Source: GCA-2746795 sp964643965
GTDB lineage: Bacteria; Chloroflexota; Anaerolineae; Promineifilales; Promineifilaceae
Assembly: GCA_964643965.1 (NCBI GenBank)
Contig: CAZXVH010000011.1
Span: forward strand, 20,841-84,840
DNA: 64,000 nt
Reading direction: 5' to 3'
Shown: positions 54,619-63,911 of the stretch, one piece after another
Layout of the letters: each line of letters starts with the position of its first letter
Position numbering within the stretch: the stretch's first letter is position 1
Program-made: the position numbers and the translations under genes
Notes under the pieces: generated by a model
The model's database searches: none
What the model was told of the DNA's origin: nothing
Seen by the model: only the letters and a program-made list of their open reading frames with translations

Positions 54619-54685
54619 GCAGGGGATAGTGGACAGGGGACAGTGAACAGTGAACAGGGGACAGGGGACAGTGGACAGGGTGATG
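54619..54685. repeat. Simple GGACAGT/GAACAGT repeat
   Basis: Words GGACAGTGAACAGTGAACAG and GGGGACA are repeated over about 65 bp just after the small-protein gene. The same words occur at 63.9 kb, after the last gene. Confidence 0.75.
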
Positions 54686-54689
54686 GCAT

Positions 54690-54863
54690 ATGGCAGATTT
54701 TGGGTCAGGGCAAGCAATAGCAGATGACACTGAAGGGAAGAGCGAAGAGAAGCTGACGCCGGAATTGGTGCGACAGGTAACGGATAAGGTGTATCAACTG
54801 CTTTTGAAGGAGTTGCAAACTGAAAATGAACGACGGCGATCATCTAACCATTCTTATAGATAA
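54690..54863 (+). CDS. eCIS small protein, 57 aa, with a C-terminal helix shared with the repeat protein
   Basis: ATG at 54,690, TAA at 54,861; too short for usual gene callers. The product starts MADFGSGQAIADDTEGKSEE and then has KLTPELVRQVTDKVYQLLLK followed by ELQTENERRR. The amphipathic helix pattern L...V...VY.LL..EL..E.ER matches the C-terminus of the 1047-aa protein (DIDKLAQEVYGQLKRRLAIE). It has no strong ribosome-binding site, but the match supports a real eCIS component. Confidence 0.6.
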   Translation: MADFGSGQAIADDTEGKSEEKLTPELVRQVTDKVYQLLLKELQTENERRRSSNHSYR

Positions 54864-54962
54864 ATATTTGGTAACGATACCGTCGATTTTGAAAATCACC
54901 TGTCGATTTACCAACTGAAATGAAACATACCCGTTACCAACTCAATTTACGAAGAAGACACA

Positions 54963-55448
54963 ATGACTGACGTACTCAGTAGGATTTCCAGGGTTATAAC
55001 AAACGCGGCGCCCACATTTCGGTTTGTGGTGCTGGTGAATGAAGCGCCATATGGCGTCTTTACGGAATGCGACCTGCCTGTCGTGGAATGGGAGACGCAG
55101 GTGATTAAGGAAGGGGGCCTCAATTCACATGTGCATCATTTATTAGGTCGGCGCAAGGAAACGAAACTCACGCTTAAAAATGGCGTGGGTACCAGCGCGT
55201 TTATAAGCTGGTATCTGGCAACCATGGCCGGTGTTTTTGATGTACCAGGCATGGGGCTGCGCCGTTCGGTGACGGTCGTCTTACTGAATTCGCTTAAGGT
55301 TCCGGTGATGACCTGGTATATTGAGAATGCCATGCCCACAAAGTGGTCTGGCCCCCAACTTAAGACAAGTGAAAACAGCGTCGCCGTACAATCACTGGAG
55401 TTAAGCTGCGGTGAAATCACGATTATTCCCGGAGTGGGTTTAGGATGA
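54963..55448 (+). CDS. eCIS second tube-like protein (Pvc5-like)
   Basis: 161 aa of the gp19 family, but divergent from the first tube: FRFVVLVNEAPYGVFTECDL, VEWETQVIKEGGLNSHVHHL, TKLTLKNGVG and SLELSCGEITIIPG. Pvc5-like proteins form the transition ring between tube and spike. The stop overlaps the next gene as ATGA. Confidence 0.88.
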   Translation: MTDVLSRISRVITNAAPTFRFVVLVNEAPYGVFTECDLPVVEWETQVIKEGGLNSHVHHLLGRRKETKLTLKNGVGTSAFISWYLATMAGVFDVPGMGLRRSVTVVLLNSLKVPVMTWYIENAMPTKWSGPQLKTSENSVAVQSLELSCGEITIIPGVGLG

Positions 55449-58400
55449 CGCCACGAGACAGTTCCCCCGAACCTCAAAATGCGTTACTGCGACGGGTGCA
55501 GCAATATGCGGCGGCAACGGCCGTTTTCCGCAAATTTGCCCCGCCCCTCCCAAGCACTCACATACCAGGCAGGCCAGTTAGCAAAGCAATGTTTTTGCCC
55601 GGCCCCAGCCCTTTGCCCGTTGGCCGCACCGTTGGGCAAATGGACATGAGCGTCCCAGCGCCCATCCCACTATTTGCAGACAATCCGCCTGCGGCCGCAG
55701 CGCCGCTAGCGCCTGCTGTTGATCCGGTTGCCGCCGCCATCGACCATGTGACGCAGGTACAACGATCACCGGCCCCGGCTGCCCCCGCCCCCACTGCCAG
55801 CCAACCAGCCATCCCATCTGCTCCGGCCGTCTCCCAACCAGGCGCAAGCTCGCTGGACAGTGAATGGGGCCGGCTCCAGCGTATTTTCAAGCAGCATGAA
55901 GGGCCAAAAGCAGCAGCGCCATCCTCGACGCCGGTAGAAACGCCTCCGTCTGCTCCAGAAACGGCCGTTTCTCCCCCTCAAGCCGCCCCATCCGTCACAG
56001 AACCAACCAGTTCTCACCCTGACGCCGTGCAAAGGGCCGTCCATGCCGCCGAAGCAGCGCCCGCGCCGACGCCCAAAGCGCCGCTGGAAACCATGTGGCC
56101 CGTGAGCCATGTCGATGCGCCCGCCGACGACTCCCCCGGCATCAACGACGAACCCCTCGTCGTCGATCAGAGCAAACTGACCATTCCCAGCAGGCCGCCC
56201 CACTCACCGGCCGAAGCGGAAGCCATTCAACGGAAATTAGGCGATGTCTCTGCGTTGGGCAAAACAGATTCTTCCATCGAACTGCATCTGCCGCGCCGCC
56301 CCCGCCCGGCCCCCATCCAGGCCAAAGGGGATAAACCAGACCCGAACAAAGCATTTTGGGACAGACTGCGCCAGGTTTCAGGCGAAAAGCCAGCAGAAAG
56401 CAGCCCTTCGATTCAGCGCACGGTAGACACAGAAATTGGGCCACTGCCAGCCGATATGTGGGAAATTTTAGGCGAGACGCCGCCCGCCGCCGCGGACACG
56501 GCCGTCAGCGCCGCCGCGCCCTCTGTGCAAAGGGAAGCAGACAGCAGGGGAGAAACGCCTGCAGTGAGCGGAGCCGAAGCAGCCGTTTCACCCCCTCAAC
56601 CACAATCTGCCGCCACATCTGACCAGGAACTCCCCTCTTTTTTCGCAGAAGCCGCCTCGACAGCCCCGGCCGTTCTCCCTGACGCCGTACAACGGGCCAT
56701 CGCGGCGGCCGAAGCGCCGCTCCGCCAAACGCCAACCAGCGCCGCCAGCCAAGCAACGGAGAGTGAGCCACCCGCCGCTGCCCCATCCCGCTCAGAAGCT
56801 GCGCCTTTCATCCAGCAAACGGCCGCGCCAGAAAAACCCACCATCGTCCGCAAAGAAAGCCGACCAGAGCCAGCAGAAATTCCACCTGTGGCAAACAGCG
56901 CAGCCGAAACGCCCGCCAGCAATATTCAAATCGCTGCGCCATCAGAACCAGAGTTGCCCCAGCCCACAGCGGTCGTACAACGCGCCGTCGATACAAGCGC
57001 AGAACAACCATTTTCACCTTCACCAACCAGCGAATCCCCGGCAGAATCTGTTTCAAGCCAAAAAGCGGCATCCACGCCCCAGTCGGCGGCTAAACAAACG
57101 GCTCCCGCCTTACCAGACGCAGCCGCTTTAGAGCCTGGCCAACGGGCTGCGAATATTCAACGGGCCATCGCCGCCGCCGAAGCGCCGCCGGCCAGCCGGC
57201 AAACCAATTCGGCGGACGCCGCCCCCCCGCCAACCAAAATGTCGGTGGTAATGCCCACGCCCAAATCAGTGGCGGAATCAGGCCAGGCAGAAAACGTGGT
57301 GCAGCGCCGACCAGAAGCCCGCCCAGACGCTCCGGAAACAGCAGGCAGCAGGCCGGTAAGCGTCGATTTAAATGCAGAAACGGGGCCGCTGCCTCCCTTG
57401 CCAGAATCAGCGCCGCCAACGGCCGTTTCCCCCCCATCCTCCGCCGCCACAGACGCCGTACAGCGGGCCATCGCCGCCGCCGAAGCGCCCGCTGAGCAAA
57501 CCGACTCTGCGCCAATAACGGCCGTTTCCACCCCAGATGCAGCGCCGCCAGCAGCGCCAGCCCTTTCACCGGCCACCTCAGACGCCATGCAACGGGCAGT
57601 CAGCGCCGCCGAATCCCCCACGCCGCCAGCCGCGGCCGCCCGGGAGAATAAACCAACCGCCGCTGCCAAACTTGATGTGCAAAACAGACCTCAGACGGCC
57701 AGCCCATATCCTGCTGAACTGCAACGGGCCACAACCGCCGAAACGCCGCCAACGCAACCCGAACCGGCCCATCCCGCTCCGGCAGATGCCATCCAGCGGG
57801 CCATCACCGCCGCCGAAGCGCCGCCAATCCCACCAGAGTCAGCCCATCCCACTTCGCCAGGCGCCATCCAGCGGGCCATCGCCGCCGCCGAAGCGCCGCC
57901 GGTGTTGGCTAAACCCCTCACACACAAATCAGCGCCAACGGCCACTTCGACGCCGCTCACTGCAGGCGTTCCCCTGGCTACTTCTCCGCGATCTGTGCAA
58001 CGGGCCATGCCTTCTCCAGCGCCAACAGAGACAGAAACGGCCGTTTTGAACAAGCCCGAAGCGGTCGCCACGCCGGGTACACCAACCATCTCTGCTCCGG
58101 CGGTTATGCAGCGAGCCGCCGCCATCCAGCGAGCCATCGCCGCCGCCGAAGCGCCGCCGCGCCACACAGCCTGGCAGCGCACCCCATTGAGAGAAGAAAC
58201 GGCCGTTACCAGCCCATCATCCCCTAGCCAAAACAAGATTGATAATTGGCCTTCGCAAACTATCACGTCGCCCACCATCCGGCCGGCAGCCGCGCCAGCC
58301 ATCATGCGCGCCCCAGACGCATCGGCGTCACCACCGACCCAACCGAGACAATGGCCCGACATCAAACCCGTTTCCGCTGCGCCGCCGGCCGTCCAGCGGG

Positions 58401-58588
58401 CAGAACAACCGGCAGCCACAAGCAGCGACCAATCGCACGCAGAACCGGAAACCGGCAATCTCAAAACTGACAACACCCAAGAAGAAAAATCCGCCGCCGT
58501 GGACATTGATAAATTGGCGCAAGAAGTATACGGCCAGCTTAAAAGACGGCTGGCTATTGAATGGGAAAGAGGACGAGGTAAACGATAA
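55445..58588 (+). CDS. Large Ala/Pro-rich protein with VQRAIAAAEAPP repeats, eCIS component of unknown role
   Basis: 1047 aa, predicted mostly disordered. The N-terminus has LLRRVQQYAAATAVFRKFA. From about residue 190 to 905 the motif (D)A(V/I/M)QRAIAAAEAP recurs about nine times, near residues 193, 413, 570, 669, 712, 757 (degenerate), 780, 805 and 892, spaced unevenly by Pro/Thr/Glu-rich linkers. The short motif can form a helix. The C-terminus (DIDKLAQEVYGQLKRRLAIE) is a conserved-looking helix. Six AACGGCCGTT sites lie in it. Position between the second tube and LysM genes suggests a hub, linker or tape-measure-like role; function unproven. Confidence 0.75.
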   Translation: MTPRDSSPEPQNALLRRVQQYAAATAVFRKFAPPLPSTHIPGRPVSKAMFLPGPSPLPVGRTVGQMDMSVPAPIPLFADNPPAAAAPLAPAVDPVAAAIDHVTQVQRSPAPAAPAPTASQPAIPSAPAVSQPGASSLDSEWGRLQRIFKQHEGPKAAAPSSTPVETPPSAPETAVSPPQAAPSVTEPTSSHPDAVQRAVHAAEAAPAPTPKAPLETMWPVSHVDAPADDSPGINDEPLVVDQSKLTIPSRPPHSPAEAEAIQRKLGDVSALGKTDSSIELHLPRRPRPAPIQAKGDKPDPNKAFWDRLRQVSGEKPAESSPSIQRTVDTEIGPLPADMWEILGETPPAAADTAVSAAAPSVQREADSRGETPAVSGAEAAVSPPQPQSAATSDQELPSFFAEAASTAPAVLPDAVQRAIAAAEAPLRQTPTSAASQATESEPPAAAPSRSEAAPFIQQTAAPEKPTIVRKESRPEPAEIPPVANSAAETPASNIQIAAPSEPELPQPTAVVQRAVDTSAEQPFSPSPTSESPAESVSSQKAASTPQSAAKQTAPALPDAAALEPGQRAANIQRAIAAAEAPPASRQTNSADAAPPPTKMSVVMPTPKSVAESGQAENVVQRRPEARPDAPETAGSRPVSVDLNAETGPLPPLPESAPPTAVSPPSSAATDAVQRAIAAAEAPAEQTDSAPITAVSTPDAAPPAAPALSPATSDAMQRAVSAAESPTPPAAAARENKPTAAAKLDVQNRPQTASPYPAELQRATTAETPPTQPEPAHPAPADAIQRAITAAEAPPIPPESAHPTSPGAIQRAIAAAEAPPVLAKPLTHKSAPTATSTPLTAGVPLATSPRSVQRAMPSPAPTETETAVLNKPEAVATPGTPTISAPAVMQRAAAIQRAIAAAEAPPRHTAWQRTPLREETAVTSPSSPSQNKIDNWPSQTITSPTIRPAAAPAIMRAPDASASPPTQPRQWPDIKPVSAAPPAVQRAEQPAATSSDQSHAEPETGNLKTDNTQEEKSAAVDIDKLAQEVYGQLKRRLAIEWERGRGKR

Positions 58589-59238
58589 TGAGTACCACCA
58601 CCCGCGGCAATCTCAAACCTGCCACCATCAGCGCGGTAGACAACAGCGTCACCATCAACTGCATGTTCAACCCTGAACATTACACCGTCAAAAAACAGAA
58701 CGCCTTCCACTTTTTCACAGAAGCGGTCATTCCGCCCAAACCGGAATTCAAAAATTACGGCCGTTCTTCTCTCACCCTGAGTACGCTTTATTTTGACGTG
58801 TACGAAACAGGGGAAGACCTGACCCAAATCACCAATAAATTATGGCAGTTGATGTCACCCACCGACGCCGAAGACCCCACTTCCGCCCCGCCTGAAGTGA
58901 AATTCAAATGGGCCTCGTTCCAATTCACGGCCGTTATCTCTGAGCTATCCGTCAAATACACCCTGTTCGACAAAGACGGCGAACCATTGCGCTCAGAAGT
59001 GTCCGTCACCTTCATCCAGAGCGACAATCCCAATATCAAGCCGCACCAAAATCCCACATCGGGCGGCGGTCCTATCCAGGAAGTACGGCGCATCGTCAGC
59101 GGCGACCGGCTCGATTTAATCGCCGCCGAAGTGTATGGCGACGCCGCCAAATGGCGGCTCATCGCCGAATACAATGGCATTCTCAAACCAAAATTATTAC
59201 GGCCGGGACAGGCCATCACCATCCCGCCCTTGCAATAA
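58588..59238 (+). CDS. eCIS LysM-domain baseplate hub protein (Pvc7-like)
   Basis: 216 aa. The main part (TINCMFNPEHYTVKKQNAFH, FKNYGRSSLTLSTLYFDVYE) matches Pvc7/Afp7-type proteins. The C-terminus is a LysM (VSGDRLDLIAAEVYGDAAKW, then NGILKPKLLRPGQAITIPPL), used to bind the baseplate or glycan. The ATG overlaps the repeat-protein stop as TAATG. Confidence 0.9.
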   Translation: MSTTTRGNLKPATISAVDNSVTINCMFNPEHYTVKKQNAFHFFTEAVIPPKPEFKNYGRSSLTLSTLYFDVYETGEDLTQITNKLWQLMSPTDAEDPTSAPPEVKFKWASFQFTAVISELSVKYTLFDKDGEPLRSEVSVTFIQSDNPNIKPHQNPTSGGGPIQEVRRIVSGDRLDLIAAEVYGDAAKWRLIAEYNGILKPKLLRPGQAITIPPLQ

Positions 59239-59269
59239 CAAGATGCAACCTTAAAATGGGTGGCTCGAC

Positions 59270-59324
59270 TAATTTCTAATTTCTAATTTCTAATCTCTAA
59301 TTTCTAATTTCTAATCTCTTCTAA
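59270..59324. repeat. Simple ATTTCTAA repeat
   Basis: Words AATTTCTAA and AATCTCTAA repeat about seven times in the gap before the spike gene. It is another phrase-like repeat. Confidence 0.8.
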
Positions 59325-59350
59325 ACTATGCACAGCAACTAAAACAACCA

Positions 59351-61096
59351 ATGCCACAAGAAAATATTCTTAACACCCAGTTCACCATCAAAATAAACGG
59401 AACCGCCCTCAGCGACGCCGAGGCTAATTACATCATTGAAGCGACGGTTGATCAGCATACCCATTTACCCCACATGTTCACCATCCGCCTCTACGATCCC
59501 CGTATGGAACTATTGGACAGCCAAAAATTCAACCTGACCAAAACGGTGGAAATCAGCGCCAAAACAAATGACGGCAGTCAGGTTGTCTTGATCAAAGGGG
59601 AAATAACCGCCCTGGAACCGGAATTCCAAAATGGCGGAACCTCCGTTCTCGTTATTCGCGGTTATGATAAATCTCACCGTCTGTTCCGCGAGAGCAAAAG
59701 CAAAGCATACCTGAACATCAAAGACAGCGGCCTGGCCAGCCAAATTGCCAGCAGCGCTGGTCTATCTACCCAAATTGACGCCACCTCCACCGTCTACGAC
59801 CATATTTATCAGGACAATCAAACAGACCTCGCGTTTTTGATGCAGCGCGCCTGGCGCATTGGGTATGAATGTTTTGTGGCCGAGGGCAAACTTCATTTTC
59901 GTAAACCACCCACCAGCGGCGCTCATGTCACCCTGACTTGGGGTGAAGACCTGCTCTCTTTCTTTCCCGCCATGACATTGGCGGAACAAGTCGATTCCGT
60001 AGAAGTGAAGGGTTGGGACAGCAAAACAATGCAGGCAATTGTGGGCCGGGCGCAAACCGGCGTCCTTTACCCTCAAAATGGCGACAGCAAAAACGGGGCA
60101 TCCTGGGCCAGTTCTTTTGGCACGGGCAAATATACCATCGTCGATATTCCCGTCGTCAGTCAGGCCGAAGCGGATAAAATCGCCGAAGCGCGTCTCAATG
60201 AATTTAGCGGCGCCTTTGTGCAGGCGGAAGGTACCGCTATCCGTAATCCAGCCATTAAAGCGGGTCAATTTGTGAAGTTGGTAGGATTGGGGACCCGGAT
60301 GAGCGGCACGTATATGGTCACGGCCGCTTCCCATGTCTTCAATAATCAAGGGCTGCACACCACCTTCACCGTGCGCGGCACACGCACCGGCCTGCTGGCG
60401 GAACAGATGTCGCGGCAGGAGCCGGTAAAACGATGGCCTGGGGTAGTAACGGCCGTTGTCACCAACACCGATGATCCCGTAGATTGGGGGCGCGTCAAAG
60501 TGAAATACCCCTGGATGGCCGACGACGCCGAAAGCTTTTGGGCGCGTTTAGCCGCCCCCGGCGGCGGCCCGGCCGCCGGTTTTATCGCCATCCCCGAAGT
60601 AGGGGATGAAGTCCTGGTCGCGTTTGAATATGGCGATTTCAACTTTCCCGTCATCATCGGCGGCCTTTGGAACGGCAAACACGCCATCCCAGACGCCACG
60701 GCCGGGGCTGCTGCCGGTGAAAAACCGCTCATCCGCTCCTGGCAGTCGATCAACGGCCACAGCATTGCCATGTATGACAACGCCGATAAAAAAATAGAAA
60801 TATTAACCACAGATGGACATACCATTTTAATAGACGACGCCAATAAGAAACTGGAAATAACCACCAGCGGCGGTCATACCGCCACCTTTGACGATCAAAG
60901 TAAAACAGTAGAAATTAAATCAAGCGGCGGTCATAAAATCACAATGGATGATAACGGTCGTAAAATAACTGTAGAAAGCAGCGGTGATTTAGAAGTAAAG
61001 GCAGCCATGAATATGAAATTGCAAGCCGGCATGAACCTGGACCTCCAGGGCGGCACGGCCGTTACCATCAAAGGCGCACTTGTTAAAATAAACTAG
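59351..61096 (+). CDS. eCIS spike protein, VgrG/gp5-gp27-like (Pvc8)
   Basis: 581 aa. Residues 1-340 are gp27-like rings (FTIKINGTALSDAEANYIIE, TSTVYDHIYQDNQTDLAFLM), then a gp5 OB fold (VTNTDDPVDWGRVKVKYPWM, EVGDEVLVAFEYGDFNFPVI) and a C-terminal beta-helix of (I/T)xxxxGH(T/K)IxxDD repeats (ITTSGGHTATFDDQSKTVEI). It caps the tube as the trimeric spike. It is followed by PAAR after a hairpin. Confidence 0.93.
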   Translation: MPQENILNTQFTIKINGTALSDAEANYIIEATVDQHTHLPHMFTIRLYDPRMELLDSQKFNLTKTVEISAKTNDGSQVVLIKGEITALEPEFQNGGTSVLVIRGYDKSHRLFRESKSKAYLNIKDSGLASQIASSAGLSTQIDATSTVYDHIYQDNQTDLAFLMQRAWRIGYECFVAEGKLHFRKPPTSGAHVTLTWGEDLLSFFPAMTLAEQVDSVEVKGWDSKTMQAIVGRAQTGVLYPQNGDSKNGASWASSFGTGKYTIVDIPVVSQAEADKIAEARLNEFSGAFVQAEGTAIRNPAIKAGQFVKLVGLGTRMSGTYMVTAASHVFNNQGLHTTFTVRGTRTGLLAEQMSRQEPVKRWPGVVTAVVTNTDDPVDWGRVKVKYPWMADDAESFWARLAAPGGGPAAGFIAIPEVGDEVLVAFEYGDFNFPVIIGGLWNGKHAIPDATAGAAAGEKPLIRSWQSINGHSIAMYDNADKKIEILTTDGHTILIDDANKKLEITTSGGHTATFDDQSKTVEIKSSGGHKITMDDNGRKITVESSGDLEVKAAMNMKLQAGMNLDLQGGTAVTIKGALVKIN

Positions 61097-61126
61097 CGAC
61101 GCAACTGGCCACAGCAGCAACCTGCC

Positions 61127-61159
61127 AGAAGTTCAACTTCTCAAAGAAGTTGAACTTCT
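61127..61159. repeat. Perfect 15-bp hairpin AGAAGTTCAACTTCT
   Basis: Arms at 61,127-61,141 and 61,145-61,159, loop CAA, between the spike and PAAR genes. Each arm is itself nearly palindromic. It may set transcript levels of the downstream baseplate genes; there is no clear U-tract. Confidence 0.65.
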
Positions 61160-61173
61160 AAAACGAGAACAGT

Positions 61174-61470
61174 ATGGGACAACCAGCAGCCAGATTAACC
61201 GATATGCACACCTGCCCGATGGTATCCCCCGGCCCGGTCCCTCACGTGGGCGGCCCTATCACCGGCCCAGGCGTACCCACCGTGCTCATCGCCAACCTGC
61301 CCGCCGCTGTGGTGGGGGATATGGCAACCTGCACCGGCCCGCCGGATACTATCGCCAAAGGCTCCGCTACCGTCTTAATTGGCGGCAAACCGGCCGCCCG
61401 CATGGGCGACCAAACTGCGCATGGCGGCGTCATCGTGGCCGGCTGCCCCACTGTCCTGATTGGTGGATAG
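61174..61470 (+). CDS. PAAR-domain spike tip
   Basis: 98 aa. AARLTDMHTCPMVSPGPVPH, VGGPITGPGVPTVLIANLPA, then VLIGGKPAARMGDQTAHGG and ending CPTVLIGG. The PAAR fold sharpens the spike and binds a metal ion through His/Cys. It could carry extensions or cargo, but this one is minimal. Confidence 0.92.
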   Translation: MGQPAARLTDMHTCPMVSPGPVPHVGGPITGPGVPTVLIANLPAAVVGDMATCTGPPDTIAKGSATVLIGGKPAARMGDQTAHGGVIVAGCPTVLIGG

Positions 61471-61478
61471 GAAAAATT

Positions 61479-61880
61479 ATGATAGAAAAAGTTGACATCA
61501 TCGGCGCCGGGTGGGCGTTCCCGCCCAAAATTGGCCCGCAGGGTGGCGTCTCCCTGGCCAGCAGCTACAATGAAATTGAGCAAGCCATCAAAATTGTGCT
61601 GCTCACCCCACCTGGACAGCGCGTCATGCGCCCGGAATTTGGCTGCCGCATTCATGAGTTGGTCTTTGCCCCCATGAACCGCGAAACCTTTGCCCAGGCG
61701 GTGCGCTTCGTGGAAGACGCCCTGGAAATGTGGGAACCACGCATCACCGTGCAAGAAGTGGTGGCGACCCCAGACCCCCACGAACACGGCCGTTTATACA
61801 TCCACATTCAATACATCTTACGCGCCACCAGCGACCGGCGCAGCCTGGTATTTCCGTTTTATCTCATTCCTGAAGAATAA
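61479..61880 (+). CDS. Baseplate wedge protein gp25-like (Pvc9)
   Basis: 133 aa. GWAFPPKIGPQGGVSLASSY, EIEQAIKIVLLTPPGQRVMR and PEFGCRIHELVF are hallmarks of gp25/T6SS TssE family proteins. It initiates sheath assembly at the baseplate. It follows the PAAR gene by 8 bp. Confidence 0.93.
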   Translation: MIEKVDIIGAGWAFPPKIGPQGGVSLASSYNEIEQAIKIVLLTPPGQRVMRPEFGCRIHELVFAPMNRETFAQAVRFVEDALEMWEPRITVQEVVATPDPHEHGRLYIHIQYILRATSDRRSLVFPFYLIPEE

Positions 61881-61895
61881 TGCCCGGAGGCAGTT

Positions 61896-63911
61896 ATGCC
61901 CTTAGCCGCACCAAAACTAGACGATAGACATTTTCAAGACATCGTAGACGAAGCCAAAAAACGCATCCCGTACTACATCGAGGAGTGGACGGATCACAAT
62001 GTCAGCGATCCCGGCGTCACCCTGATTGAGTTGTTCGCCTGGATGACCGACACCATCCTCTACCGCCTGAATCAAGTGCCAGATTTGCATTATGTCAAAT
62101 TTATGGAGCTGCTGGGCATGAATTTACGTGAGCCGGTGCCAGCCCGGGCCATGATCACCTTCTGGCTTTCCGCCCCGCAGGATATGCCCATTTCCATCCC
62201 GGAAGGAACCGAGGTCTCCAGCACCCAAACAGAAACACAACCCTCTATTATCTTCACCACCGATGAAAATTTTGTCATCCGGCCGCCCCGCCTGAAAACG
62301 GTGCAGGCATACGTCGTCAACGAGGACAATGAGCGGGAATACCGCCAGTATGACGCGACTCAGTTAATCAAAGGCTTGGAAAACGTAGAGACCTTTTCCG
62401 CCACCCCCCGCGAGGGCGACGCCTTCTATTTTGGCTTCGACAACGACCTGAGCCAGCATATCCTCGGCTTAAATCTGGACTGTGATCCGGCCGGCGGCGC
62501 GGGTATCGACCCCACCCGGCCGCCCACCATTTGGGAGGTCTCAAGCGGTTCACAAGAACGGCCGTGGCTGCCCTGTGAAATCGATTTAGGCGAAGATAGT
62601 ACCAAAGGCTTAAATGTCGCCGGCCGCATCCGTATGCACTTGCCGGGCATGGGACGATACAGCGTGAACAACCAAAGCCTGTTCTGGCTGCGGGTGCGCC
62701 TGCTGCACCAGGATGAATATACGTCGCGCATGAAACCATACCGCACCACGCCGCGGCTGCGCCAGGTGGCCGTCCACTCCTGGGGTGGAGCCACACCTGT
62801 GACGCATTCACAGCTGATCAAAAAAGAGTTTCTGGGTCTGAGCGATGGCTCCCCCGGCCAAACCTTTCAACTGCAAGTGACGCCTATTCTCAAGAGACGG
62901 CCGTTAGAAACCCTCATCGTGCAAATAGGCGAAGAGATTCAAAGCTGGCAGGAAGTAGCCAATTTTGCCGAATCAAGCGGCGAAGACCACTGCTTCACCC
63001 TGGACAGCATCACCGGCGAACTACGCCTCGGTCCGGCCGTGCGCCAGCCAAACGGAACCATGCGCCAATACGGGGCCATCCCCCCACGCGGCGCTCAGAT
63101 TCTCTTCCAGCGCTATCGCTACGGCGGCGGGCTGGAAGGCAACGTGCAGGCCAACATCATCAACACCCTCAAAACCGCCATTCCCTTCATTGACCACGTG
63201 GTCAACCGGCGAGCGGCCATCGGTGGCCTGGATGCGGAGTCGATGGAAGCAGCCAAGATGCGGGCGCCTTCCCTGCTGCGCTCCCGGGATCGCGCCGTCA
63301 CTGAAGCTGACTTTGAGTTTTTAGCGCGAGAAGCGCTGCGCAACACTGGCTGGGATCAATATCGCGTCCGCTGCTTGCAGCCCGTGCCTTCTCGCGAAAG
63401 CCGCATTATACCGGGGCAGGTTTATCTGCTCATCATCCCCCACATCCCAGACCCGGAACAGCAACTGCGCCCCACCGCCGAGCAGCTCACCCTGAAGCAA
63501 GATGACGTGTACCGCCACCTGGCTGACTATTTGAACCAACGCCGCCTGCTCACCATCCGTCTCGATATTCGGGAACCGGTTTATTACTGGGTTTCCGTGC
63601 GGGCTTCGGTGCGGGCCTTGCCTGGCACAAACCATGCCCAGGTAGAAACGATGGTGTTGGATCGACTGTACCAATTTATCAACCCCCTCATCGGCGGCAG
63701 CCAACATCAAGGCTGGCCCTTTGGCCGCGACCTGGTCGTTTCTGATATTTATCAATGTCTGCAAGGGCTGCCGGGCATCCAGTTTATTCGCAGTGTGGAG
63801 ATGTTCATCACCGCCGCCGCCGAAGGCCCCCGCGGCGACCCGGTAGAGACAGTAGACCTGGTGGGACATGGCGTCATCGCCTCAGGCGTACATGAAGTTG
63901 TATTTAGTTGA
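61896..63911 (+). CDS. Baseplate J-like wedge protein (gp6/Pvc11)
   Basis: 671 aa. LDDRHFQDIVDEAKKRIPYY, EWTDHNVSDPGVTLIELFAW and MTDTILYRLNQVPDLHYVKF are typical of the Pvc11/gp6 family. The second half has RDRAVTEADFEFLAREALRN and SVRASVRALPG. It forms the wedge ring with gp25. GGAGG is 5 bp before the ATG. The stop is at 63,909-63,911. Confidence 0.92.
   Translation: MPLAAPKLDDRHFQDIVDEAKKRIPYYIEEWTDHNVSDPGVTLIELFAWMTDTILYRLNQVPDLHYVKFMELLGMNLREPVPARAMITFWLSAPQDMPISIPEGTEVSSTQTETQPSIIFTTDENFVIRPPRLKTVQAYVVNEDNEREYRQYDATQLIKGLENVETFSATPREGDAFYFGFDNDLSQHILGLNLDCDPAGGAGIDPTRPPTIWEVSSGSQERPWLPCEIDLGEDSTKGLNVAGRIRMHLPGMGRYSVNNQSLFWLRVRLLHQDEYTSRMKPYRTTPRLRQVAVHSWGGATPVTHSQLIKKEFLGLSDGSPGQTFQLQVTPILKRRPLETLIVQIGEEIQSWQEVANFAESSGEDHCFTLDSITGELRLGPAVRQPNGTMRQYGAIPPRGAQILFQRYRYGGGLEGNVQANIINTLKTAIPFIDHVVNRRAAIGGLDAESMEAAKMRAPSLLRSRDRAVTEADFEFLAREALRNTGWDQYRVRCLQPVPSRESRIIPGQVYLLIIPHIPDPEQQLRPTAEQLTLKQDDVYRHLADYLNQRRLLTIRLDIREPVYYWVSVRASVRALPGTNHAQVETMVLDRLYQFINPLIGGSQHQGWPFGRDLVVSDIYQCLQGLPGIQFIRSVEMFITAAAEGPRGDPVETVDLVGHGVIASGVHEVVFS

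Noticed and set aside
57691..58827. 378-codon antisense frame over the repeat protein and LysM gene
   Set aside because: It arises from GC-rich repeat codons read backwards and overlaps two well-supported genes.
51083..63911. Prophage tail module
   Set aside because: No capsid, portal, terminase, integrase or lysis gene is seen, and the gene set (DUF4255 cap, LysM hub, PAAR) fits eCIS; the missing right side leaves a small doubt.
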